Shown here one piece after another: positions 32,919-39,248 of a stretch of DNA of 39,248 bases (the first letter of the stretch is position 1; every line of letters begins with the position of its first letter). The stretch is from an uncultured Chloroflexota bacterium (GTDB lineage Bacteria; Chloroflexota; Anaerolineae; Aggregatilineales; Phototrophicaceae), in contig CALJKV010000084.1 in assembly GCA_937974245.1 (NCBI GenBank), positions 1 to 39,248 of the forward strand. The letters are read 5' to 3'. The notes below the pieces were generated by a model. The model had not been told where the DNA came from and searched no databases. It was given only the letters and a program-made list of their open reading frames with translations. Position numbers and translations under genes: made by a program.

Positions 32919-33797
32919 ATGGACTATAAACGCCCCGATCCCGATGAACTCCTGGCGCGTGTGCAGCAGCAGGAAGTTCGCAGTCGGCGTGGACGGCTGA
33001 AAATCTTCTTTGGCGCGGCGGCGGGAGTCGGCAAAACCTACGCCATGTTAGAAGCGGCGCAAACCCGCCAGGCCGAAGGGATGGATGTCGTCGTCGGCTA
33101 TGTGGAGCCGCACAACCGCCCGGAAACCGAGGCCTTACTGAAAGGGTTGGAGGCGCTGCCGCCTCGGTCGGTGGAATATCGCGGCACACATCTACGCGAG
33201 TTCGACCTGGATGCCGCCCTCGCCCGCAAACCGGGGCTAATCCTGGTGGATGAACTGGCGCACACCAACGCGCCCGATTCGCGCCACGCCAAACGCTGGC
33301 AGGATGTCGAAGAACTGCTCGACGCCGGAATCAGCGTCTATACGACCGTTAACGTCCAGCATCTGGAAAGCCTGAATGATGTGGTCGCGCAGATCACCGG
33401 GACAGTTGTCCGCGAAACGTTTCCCGATGCCATTCTGGAAGCCGCCGACGACGTGGAATTGGTCGATGTGTCACCGGACGAACTGCTCATCCGGCTGCGG
33501 GAAGGCAAGGTCTATCTGCCGCAGCAGGCCGAACAGGCCATCAGGAATTTCTTCCGCAAAGGCAATCTGATGGCACTGCGGGAACTGGCGCTGCGCCGCA
33601 CTGCGGAACGGGTAGACGAGCAGATGCGGGTCTACCGGCAGGATAAGGCCGTCGAACAAATCTGGCCGGCAGGCGAGCGGATTATGGTCTGCATCAGTCC
33701 CAGTCCGCTGGCTTCCCGGCTAGCCGGGATTGCCCACACCTTGCCGAAATACGGCACAACGACCCGCGCCTGGGCGGAAGTCACGACTTGCAGTTGA
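32919..33797 (+). pseudogene. kdpD: Truncated sensor kinase KdpD (N-terminal domain only)
   Basis: The first 268 residues are a normal KdpD domain: Walker A GAAAGVGKTYAML (about 32-44), Walker B LILVDELAHTNAPDSRHAKRW (about 107-127) split here only for naming, and the block ISVYTTVNVQHLESLND. It continues to VCISPSPLASRL, which in full KdpD opens the USP domain, and then stops matching: the last 24 residues are antisense to the neighbouring surface-protein gene. The USP domain, the four membrane helices, GAF, HisKA and HATPase parts are all missing. The break coincides with a 16-bp palindrome. Short KdpD proteins exist naturally in cyanobacteria and Deinococcus, but the antisense tail favours a recombination break. 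It may still bind c-di-AMP-like ligands only if the USP domain is supplied elsewhere, which is speculative. Confidence 0.85.
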
Positions 33798-34867
33798 GCG
33801 AAGCCGCTCGCATCGGTGAACCCCTGGGCGATGGCCCGGTTCGTCGCGGCCTCGACGATCCGCACCGAAATCCCGGCCACCCCTTCCGCCGGATCGACGG
33901 CCTTGTTGCCGTTCTCGTCATAAGCGATCACCACTGCCACCGTGATGACACTCGGCGGGGCGGGTGTCATCGTCGGGCGGGGCGTCGGCGGCGCGGCGAC
34001 GACTTCGACCCCGGCGGCAGGCTGCGGTTGGGGTGTGGGGGTGTCGGTGTAAATCGGCGGCGGGATGATGAGGGTGTTGGCCGTCCCGCGGAAGACCTGC
34101 ACCGCGTCGAGCGCCAATGTGTCGCCTTCGCTTAGGGGATTGCGTCCGCCGCCGCGCAGTTCGAGCGTGTGCGTGCCGCCCCCGACGAAGTACACTCGCG
34201 TGCCGGGGAAATACAACTCCGGCGCATAAGCGTCCACCGTGTCGATCACGACCCCGTCTACGACCACCTGGAACCGGCCCATGTTGCGCGCCGCCACATA
34301 GCGAATCCGCAGCCCTTCGCCCTCGAAGCGGAAGATGGCGTAGCTGCGGGGGTTCTCGCTGCGGTGATACTGGCCGCGGCTGGCGTCGGCGTTGAGCCGC
34401 CGTTCCCAGGGTGTGCTGTACTGCACCGCCGGGTTATCCGACTCGAAGCTATACCAGCCGGTGTAGGGTGGCGGTTCGTCGGTCGCGTCGGGCAGCGGCT
34501 CAACCGGGTTGGGCGGCGCGGGCAGCAGAATCGTCCCCGGCGGGAAGGGCGTCAGGGTCGGCGGGACATACACCCCCGGCATGACCGCCTGGATGTCCAG
34601 CACGCGCGTGGCGAGGGTCGGCGTCGCGGTGGGTGTAAAGGTCGCAGTAGCAGTAGCGGTGGCCGTTGGGGTGAAAGTGGCCGTCGCCGTCGGAGTGACT
34701 GTCGCGGTGGATGTATGCGTCGCGGTAACGGACGGCGTGACCGAAGGCAGCACCATCAGCGTCGGCAGCGGGGCGTTATCTGCCTGGGACTGCCGGAACA
34801 ACAGGAAAGCCGCCGTGCCCCACGTCACCAGGCACAGCACAGCCAGGAATACCAATACACGCCGCAT
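33632..34867 (-). CDS. Membrane-anchored surface protein, C-terminally disrupted
   Basis: Up to 411 residues. An N-terminal helix (about 4-24) is followed by a low-complexity linker of Thr-Pro-Thr-Ala units (about 40-90; DNA 34620-34750), a beta-rich domain (about 125-260, GWYSFESDNPAVQYS ... GTHTLELRGGGRNPLSEGDTLALDAVQVF) that looks like a carbohydrate-binding or lectin-like sandwich, a second Thr/Pro-rich linker and a domain with DENGNKAVDPAEGVAGISVRIVEA, like Cna-B/SdrD-type repeats. The normal sequence ends at about residue 380, where the gene meets the same 16-bp palindrome that cuts kdpD; the last 30 residues are antisense to kdpD. The linker style is common in Anaerolineae. The partner of the second half is lost. 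Confidence 0.6.
   Translation of the reverse strand: MRRVLVFLAVLCLVTWGTAAFLLFRQSQADNAPLPTLMVLPSVTPSVTATHTSTATVTPTATATFTPTATATATATFTPTATPTLATRVLDIQAVMPGVYVPPTLTPFPPGTILLPAPPNPVEPLPDATDEPPPYTGWYSFESDNPAVQYSTPWERRLNADASRGQYHRSENPRSYAIFRFEGEGLRIRYVAARNMGRFQVVVDGVVIDTVDAYAPELYFPGTRVYFVGGGTHTLELRGGGRNPLSEGDTLALDAVQVFRGTANTLIIPPPIYTDTPTPQPQPAAGVEVVAAPPTPRPTMTPAPPSVITVAVVIAYDENGNKAVDPAEGVAGISVRIVEAATNRAIAQGFTDASGFAQLQVVTSAQARVVVPYFGKVWAIPASREASGLGLMQTIIRSPAGQICSTALSCR
33714..33729. repeat. 16-bp perfect palindrome at the kdpD / surface-protein break
   Basis: TCCCGGCTAGCCGGGA reads the same on both strands. It sits exactly where KdpD stops matching its family (codons 266-271) and where the converging surface-protein gene stops matching its own. 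It may be the site, or the product, of a recombination or integration event, or of head-to-head joining of DNA ends. Confidence 0.75.
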
Positions 34868-34985
34868 GAACGCCTCCGCAGATCGACTTCTTCATCTGCA
34901 TTCCAGCGTATCAAATCCGGCGTGGCGAACCTGTGCAGAATTACAGTTTTGGGTTAGCAGTTCTGACAGCGTGATGCGCGATTTT

Positions 34986-36473
34986 TCAGTGACCGCTGCT
35001 GCCTGCCCCTACCGTTGGCGTGGTGAGGGTTGTTCCATCGGTAGGGGGTACGGTGATGGTGAGACTGATCGGCTGAGATGTCGTGACCGGCTCAAGGAAA
35101 TACTGGGTTGTATCGGCTTCGGCGGCCCAGCCAGCGGTGTTGTCAGCCAACTGCACTTGCCACCAACGATAACCACCCGAACACGCAGTCCCACCCACCA
35201 CTCTGAGAACGTTGCTTTCTTCCAACAAACCAATCTGTTCTGAAAACACATCTGGGGTGGCATGCAAACTCAACCCAACGCCGTCATCGGCAATCACCCG
35301 CACGCTATCGCCAATATTCAGGCGTGTTGGCAGCGACCACTCGAACAGACAGGATAAACGGTGACGTTCTGCTTCATCCGCAGCCATGAACCAGTCGCCT
35401 GAACTCTCGAACATGAACTGGTCACCATTCAACGTAAAAAATGGTGTTTCGCGATACTCTCCATTGACGACTTCACCGAGGACGTAGGCAGCGCCATCCT
35501 GATAGCCTTGAACAAGTGAGAAGAAGAGGTCGCCCGCATCCAACCAGTGCTGTACAGTGCGATTATCCACCACCGCCCGTTCTACCAAGGTAACCCCCTG
35601 ATCGGGAGTAAAGTGAAATGTCAGAATATATGGCTCCCGCAAATCCTTGCTACGCGCCTGTAGAAGCAAGCGTGTCCCATCGTGGCTCCAATCGCCCAGA
35701 GAATATGAGATCCATAAGTCTGGTACTAAGGCATCAAGCGAGATATACTCGTTGGTACGGAAGTTCCACAGGACGTTGATTGGCGCGTTGACTGGCTCAC
35801 CAATGTCAAAAGTGGAATAGTAACCCTTGCTATCAAACTGCATCACCAGCCAATCGTCAAATACAGAGTTACGCTCAATGCGATACCCTCCGTTCAATTG
35901 AACCGAAGTGGCATCCAGCGGTAATGGCATATCCGTCACCATCTCATCCGTTTGCCAACGGCGTATTTCTGTGGCAATGGTATTTGTTAGATTTACATCA
36001 TATAGCACAATATTGGATGCGAAAGCGCTCATTACTTGCCCATACGTAATTATCAATGACTCAGAGTCGTTCGCCCATCCTCTCACATAATTGAGATCAA
36101 ATGGAGTCAATGCGCCTATAATCGCTTCAGTTGTAAACGTATTTGTACCTGAGTTAGCCTCAAGCACGGCGGAGTGCGCACCAATCATGCTGTAGGCAAT
36201 AGACTCTCCATCGGGTGACCACAAGGGGCGTGCACGCCTACTGTATGGCACCGGAAGGGGCGTCCAGGTGGCATCGACCATATTGACGATACCTAATTGG
36301 GTGGCGGGTTGTCCAATGTCTCTATTGCGCACGAACAAACCCTGTACGGGTTGCTGAACTATCACCTCGGTTTGTGCCGAGGTCGGTGTAAAGGAGAGAG
36401 ACAGCACAATTATAAAGACGCACCACCTTATGCCTTTACGAAACTGTTTTACAATAGTTGCCAGGTTAAACAT
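34986..36473 (-). CDS. Secreted TolB/WD-like protein with C-terminal SH3-like domain
   Basis: A 495-residue protein with an N-terminal signal (RWCVFIIVLSLSFTPTSAQ, cleavage probably after about residue 34). The middle has TolB/WD-style repeats: RPLWSPDGESIAYSM, then SYSLGDWSHDGTRLLLQARS, each like the SPDG-x-I blades. Near the end (about residues 395-455) is an SH3-like domain (GLSLHATPDVFSEQIGLLEE, then RWWQVQLADNTAGWAAEADT). The tail is Thr/Pro-rich. GGGGGA lies 9-14 nt before the ATG. Proteins of this build are common in Anaerolineae as secreted or surface proteins of unknown role; no enzyme activity is visible. Confidence 0.75.
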   Translation of the reverse strand: MFNLATIVKQFRKGIRWCVFIIVLSLSFTPTSAQTEVIVQQPVQGLFVRNRDIGQPATQLGIVNMVDATWTPLPVPYSRRARPLWSPDGESIAYSMIGAHSAVLEANSGTNTFTTEAIIGALTPFDLNYVRGWANDSESLIITYGQVMSAFASNIVLYDVNLTNTIATEIRRWQTDEMVTDMPLPLDATSVQLNGGYRIERNSVFDDWLVMQFDSKGYYSTFDIGEPVNAPINVLWNFRTNEYISLDALVPDLWISYSLGDWSHDGTRLLLQARSKDLREPYILTFHFTPDQGVTLVERAVVDNRTVQHWLDAGDLFFSLVQGYQDGAAYVLGEVVNGEYRETPFFTLNGDQFMFESSGDWFMAADEAERHRLSCLFEWSLPTRLNIGDSVRVIADDGVGLSLHATPDVFSEQIGLLEESNVLRVVGGTACSGGYRWWQVQLADNTAGWAAEADTTQYFLEPVTTSQPISLTITVPPTDGTTLTTPTVGAGSSGH

Positions 36474-36531
36474 CTAATCACGTCCCCCTATACCCGGTGG
36501 CATATTGTATTGTTGTGATATTTCTGGTATA

Positions 36532-36680
36532 TCACCGCTCGCCATACGCGAACCCCTCACTGACCGCCATGCTGATGAGGTGTTCGTTGGTGTTGGCACC
36601 GAAGCGCTTGCGCAGCTTCTGCCGCACCCAGTAGATGCGCAGGGGCGGCACGTCCACACGATTATCTGCGGTATATCCCA
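36532..36680 (-). pseudogene. 3' fragment of a LuxR-like or similar regulator
   Basis: On the minus strand a frame ending at TGA 36532-36534 reads RVDVPPLRIYWVRQKLRKRF followed by GANTNEHLISMAVSEGFAYGER. It resembles the end of the helix-turn-helix part of small regulators found in Chloroflexota (KLR-x-RFGANTNEHLI). The upstream part stops at about 36680, beside the palindrome at 36689, and no start codon with a ribosome site is present. It is therefore a gene fragment. Other members of the family are not known to me well enough to name it. Confidence 0.5.
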
Positions 36681-36688
36681 AAAAGCAA

Positions 36689-36714
36689 AAAGACCGACAG
36701 CGCTGTCGGTCTTT
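36689..36714. terminator. 26-bp perfect palindrome, bidirectional terminator
   Basis: AAAGACCGACAGC (36689-36701) is followed directly by its exact reverse complement GCTGTCGGTCTTT (36702-36714). Each strand then has a G/C-rich stem ending in a T-run, so it can end transcription in both directions. It marks the 5' boundary of the parAB region. Confidence 0.8.
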
Positions 36715-36999
36715 CTTAGCGGGGAGGACAGGAACTTAACCGAACCTCCCCTTTCCCCCAATTCGCAGTTTCTCCAATCTATCGCTTATCCTCACCGCGC
36801 TGAAGCAGTGCGTTTCTCAACCGCATCATGAATTGGCTTTTTCGGTGAGCCGAGAGAGGAGTTGCTCCCTCGACCCACCTTGAAGCACCGTCGCGGAGGC
36901 TAACGGCACTCCCGTCTCACAGCATAACACGGGTTTGCAGTTCATTGGTTTCAGGGCGGTTTCGTTCAACGTTTTCAGTTTGCGGAGGATTTCCCCATC
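36715..36999. other. Spacer upstream of parA
   Basis: About 285 bp lie between the palindrome and parA. No coding frame is supported. I looked for a parS-like site (TGTTTCACGTGAAACA type) and for iterons and found none. GGAGG lies about 10 nt before the parA start. Confidence 0.4.
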
Positions 37000-37824
37000 A
37001 TGACTCGCATCTTCGTATTCACCAACCACAAAGGGGGTGTCGGCAAGTCGACATCCGCCACCAATACCGCTTTCGGTATCGCCTCCATGCTGCGTCGCGC
37101 CGGTGCACCCAACGCCCGCGTCCTGCTGATCGACACTGACAGCCAGTCCCACGCCACGCTTGTCACGACAGGCACAAAGGACTTCGGCGCCGATGACAGC
37201 CTGTACACTGTACTCATGGCAGATCGCCAGAACGCCGCACAGACCCTGCTCAACTGTATCGTCCAGTCCGCCTGGGACCCTGACCTGCACGTTCTCCCCG
37301 CATCCCCCATGCTGGAAGGCGCAGAACGAGAGCTGATGGGCATCGCGGGAGCGCCCTACCGTCTCGCTGATCCCCTGAGCCGTATCGCTAACCGGTATGC
37401 GGCTATCGTGATTGACACCCGTCCCTCGTTCTCGCTGATGACCGAGATGGGACTGATCGCCGCGACCGACGCCATTGTTCCGGTCGAGCCGCGCTACCTG
37501 GAAACAGTCGGTCTGATGAGCGTGATCGGGAAGATCAACGATATCCGCGAAGGCTGGCGCATCCAGAACCTGCGCGTGAGCGGGATTCTGGTCACCAAGA
37601 TGAACAGCCGCATCCGAGGCCACAACCACCTGCTCAACGAACTCAAAGGGCATACCGTCCTGGGCAAGCTACTGGTCGGTGTCATTCCTTCGAATGAGGC
37701 CGTCTCGTATGCCCACCAGAATCACCTGAGCATTTTCAGCTACGACCCGAAAGCACCGGCGAGCAAAGCCTATGCCCAGTTCGTCGGCAAACTGGTGCAG
37801 CGCATCGCGCAGGGAGGTGTGTAA
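37000..37824 (+). CDS. parA: ParA-family partition ATPase
   Basis: A 274-residue ATPase with a deviant Walker A motif (KGGVGKST at residues 11-18), Walker A' LLIDTDSQSHAT and Walker B IVIDTRPSFS, the MinD/ParA layout. The N-terminus has no extra helix-turn-helix, so it is a type Ib-like or chromosomal-size ParA. RBS GGAGG lies upstream. The stop overlaps the parB start by 1 nt (TAATG), so the two are coupled. ParA drives plasmid or chromosome segregation by ATP-dependent DNA binding. The Walker B motif has Arg where many ParA proteins have Pro or Ala (DTRPS rather than DCPPS), as seen in some plasmid relatives. Confidence 0.93.
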   Translation: MTRIFVFTNHKGGVGKSTSATNTAFGIASMLRRAGAPNARVLLIDTDSQSHATLVTTGTKDFGADDSLYTVLMADRQNAAQTLLNCIVQSAWDPDLHVLPASPMLEGAERELMGIAGAPYRLADPLSRIANRYAAIVIDTRPSFSLMTEMGLIAATDAIVPVEPRYLETVGLMSVIGKINDIREGWRIQNLRVSGILVTKMNSRIRGHNHLLNELKGHTVLGKLLVGVIPSNEAVSYAHQNHLSIFSYDPKAPASKAYAQFVGKLVQRIAQGGV

Positions 37825-39023
37825 TGCCACCCAGGAACCAGACCCACCGGATTGACGAACTGCTGGGCAGCGTGACCGAGGAACTGCTGCTGGGCAATCC
37901 CCAGCAGTTCGAGGATCACACCCTGCGCGTCGAGAGACTGCTGCTGGAGATGGTGCGGCCTGACCCGGTGCAACCGCGCCGCGTACTGCCGGAGCAGCTC
38001 CACTTCGCGTTTCACGGAAATCGCCTCACGCCAACCCAGGCGCTGAAGGAACTGGTGCAGCTGGTGCAGGTGGCTGCCCGTCAGCGGGGTCGCCCGTTCA
38101 ACAATGTGCTGGAACTGCTGCCGAACCCGGAAGATGAGAGTGATGAGGAACAGGCAGTTCACCTGTCACCGGAGGAGCAGCTTTTGCATGACCTGGTGAA
38201 CCTCGCCATCACGATCCGGGATGATGGGCAGGTGAATCCGCTGACGGTGGTGGATGTCTCGCGGGGCGTGACGCAGCAGTTCCGCATCGAGACGGGCGAG
38301 CGGCGCTACTGGGCGACGTGGCTGCTGCGGGATTTCGTGCCGGGGTACACCGGGGACGGGATGATCCCGTGTATCATCATCCTGTCGGAACGGTCGTCAG
38401 TGTTCCGGCAGGCGAAGGAGAATACCGCCCGGTCGGGACTATCGGCGATTGCGATGGCGCGGCAGGCGGCACTGCTGCTGCTGACGGTGCATGGCTATGA
38501 GATCCCGGATGCCGCCGTTTCGAATGACTTCTACCGGCAGGCGCTGAACCTCGACCTGCGTGGAAAGCGGGAGTACACCGAGGCTGTACTCAGCGCGATG
38601 GGCGGTATGGGTAAAATGCACTTCAGCCATCATAAAGCACTGCTGAAGCTATCTGATGAAGCAATAGAGCTTGCGGATCGTCACAATCTGGATGAGAAGA
38701 AACTTCGCTATGTTCTTCTCCTACCCCAGGAATATCATGCAGAAATCGTACGGCAGATTATTGACTTCAACCTGACGAGCAAACAGGTTAAAGAGCTTTG
38801 CGAGGGTGATGGGATTACAACAGATAGTGAAGATGAGCTACACAATAAAATACCAGCAGTGGCCTTGAAATTAGCAAAAGCAGCCCAATCTGCGAATTCA
38901 ACCTCACCACAGGACATTGCGCGAGCACTTCTTCAACAGGAAGGAGACGTCAACCTGGCGCGTGCCCGCTTGCAAGCAATGCAAAGGCTACTCAATGAGG
39001 CTGAAAGATTATTGGTGGAATAG
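37824..39023 (+). CDS. parB: ParB-family centromere-binding protein
   Basis: A 399-residue protein. After an N-terminal region that may interact with ParA (DELLGSVTEELLLG), the ParB/Srx-like domain holds NPLTVVDV (residues about 137-144) and the ETGERRYWATWLL block, which corresponds to GERR-x-A of the CTP-binding ParB core. The NTARSGLSAIAMARQ motif corresponds to the EN-x-R-x-xLS region. The last third (from about residue 255) is richer in Lys, Glu and Asp, and its DNA is visibly more AT-rich than the first two thirds. This end includes LTSKQVKELCE and a C-terminal helix for dimerisation. It is followed by a perfect palindrome. Confidence 0.88.
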   Translation: MPPRNQTHRIDELLGSVTEELLLGNPQQFEDHTLRVERLLLEMVRPDPVQPRRVLPEQLHFAFHGNRLTPTQALKELVQLVQVAARQRGRPFNNVLELLPNPEDESDEEQAVHLSPEEQLLHDLVNLAITIRDDGQVNPLTVVDVSRGVTQQFRIETGERRYWATWLLRDFVPGYTGDGMIPCIIILSERSSVFRQAKENTARSGLSAIAMARQAALLLLTVHGYEIPDAAVSNDFYRQALNLDLRGKREYTEAVLSAMGGMGKMHFSHHKALLKLSDEAIELADRHNLDEKKLRYVLLLPQEYHAEIVRQIIDFNLTSKQVKELCEGDGITTDSEDELHNKIPAVALKLAKAAQSANSTSPQDIARALLQQEGDVNLARARLQAMQRLLNEAERLLVE

Positions 39024-39049
39024 AAAAGGTAAACCCGGGTTTACCTTTT
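39024..39049 (+). terminator. 26-bp perfect palindrome terminator after parB
   Basis: AAAAGGTAAACCC (39024-39036) is followed directly by its exact reverse complement GGGTTTACCTTTT (39037-39049). It starts 1 nt after the parB stop. The stem with T-run is a rho-independent terminator on either strand. Its length and zero-spacer build match the palindrome at 36689-36714, although the sequences differ. Confidence 0.8.
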
Positions 39050-39089
39050 GGAGATAATGCCATGATTGACCGAAGCCGTTCCCCACCAT

Positions 39090-39124
39090 AAAAAGAAAAA
39101 ACCCACTTGATGAACACAGGTGGG
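39090..39124 (-). terminator. Probable terminator of a leftward gene beyond the right edge
   Basis: CCCACTT (39102-39108) pairs with AGGTGGG (39118-39124) with one G-U pair and a 9-nt loop. On the minus strand the hairpin is followed by a long T-rich run (complement of the A-rich 39090-39101). This is a good intrinsic terminator for transcription coming from the right, so a gene convergent with parB probably lies outside the window. Confidence 0.65.
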
Positions 39125-39133
39125 CTGGCGGAA

Positions 39134-39170
39134 GTGATACTATTTGAATTGGACACTCAAACTGTATCAC
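39134..39170. repeat. Imperfect dyad at the right edge
   Basis: GTGATAC (39134-39140) and GTATCAC (39164-39170) pair exactly, and inside them TTTGA (39143-39147) pairs with TCAAA (39157-39161), separated from the outer arms by 2-nt mismatches; the loop is 9 nt. Its role is unknown. It could be a partition or regulatory site or the end of a mobile element. The remaining bases to the right edge show no supported gene. Confidence 0.45.
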
Positions 39171-39248
39171 ATCTCCGGTCTTCCTGCAACTGAATTTGTA
39201 TTTATCGGGGACATCGTCGCCACCCAGCTATCGGCCACATCGTTCCCA

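Noticed and set aside
34620..34760. Possible tandem DNA repeat or CRISPR-like pattern
   Set aside because: It is the coding sequence of a Thr-Pro-Thr-Ala linker; units are irregular and there are no spacers.

Overview
The window reads like accessory DNA from a filamentous Chloroflexota bacterium (Anaerolineae-like). This is an inference from protein style: a membrane-anchored surface protein with a long Thr/Pro/Ala linker, a secreted TolB/WD-like protein ending in an SH3-like domain, a TrmB-type regulator, and moderately high GC. No rRNA, tRNA or CRISPR array was seen.

Layout. (1) 1-1279, plus strand: the end of a winged-helix protein, a palindrome-rich spacer and a CHC2/TOPRIM primase, which look like plasmid or integrative-element replication genes. 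(2) 1188-13277, minus strand: a nearly self-contained molybdoenzyme island. In transcription order it has a PhnD-like sensor lipoprotein, a NarX-type histidine kinase, a LuxR-type response regulator, a four-cluster Fe-S subunit, an NrfD/PsrC membrane subunit, a 1091-residue Tat-exported molybdopterin subunit, TatA, an FmdE-like protein, MoaA, ModA and ModB. The order sensor-regulator-B-C-A matches the Salmonella ttr (tetrathionate reductase) locus. ModC is absent, and ModB runs on into the opposite strand of the primase gene, so the island appears cut at this edge.

(3) 13678-25969, minus strand: a second set of co-directional genes. In transcription order it has a TrmB-like regulator with a palindromic operator, a MacB/LolD-type ATPase, a two-domain FtsX permease, an internally deleted methyltransferase remnant, four tandem membrane methyltransferases of the ICMT/PEMT superfamily, a soluble SAM methyltransferase, a P1B-4 metal ATPase with extra cysteines, and an MMPL transporter lacking its first part. 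(4) 26710-33797, plus strand: kdpE, a universal-stress-like gene, a leader hairpin, a 26-residue membrane microprotein, kdpF, kdpA, kdpB, kdpC and a kdpD cut off at a 16-bp perfect palindrome. (5) 33632-36680, minus strand: a surface protein also cut at that palindrome, a secreted TolB/SH3 protein and a fragment of a regulator. (6) 36689-39248: a parA-parB pair between two 26-bp perfect palindromes, then terminator-like and dyad structures.

The first and last segments carry replication and partition genes, and several genes between them are broken at sharp junctions (ModB, MMPL, KdpD with its neighbour, the regulator fragment). This suggests a plasmid, chromid or integrated element assembled by recombination. 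The intact parts form three working modules: anaerobic respiration of a sulfur oxyanion (or similar acceptor) with its own sensing, export and cofactor support; high-affinity potassium uptake with a damaged sensor kinase; and an envelope or metal-stress module with an unusual array of membrane methyltransferases.
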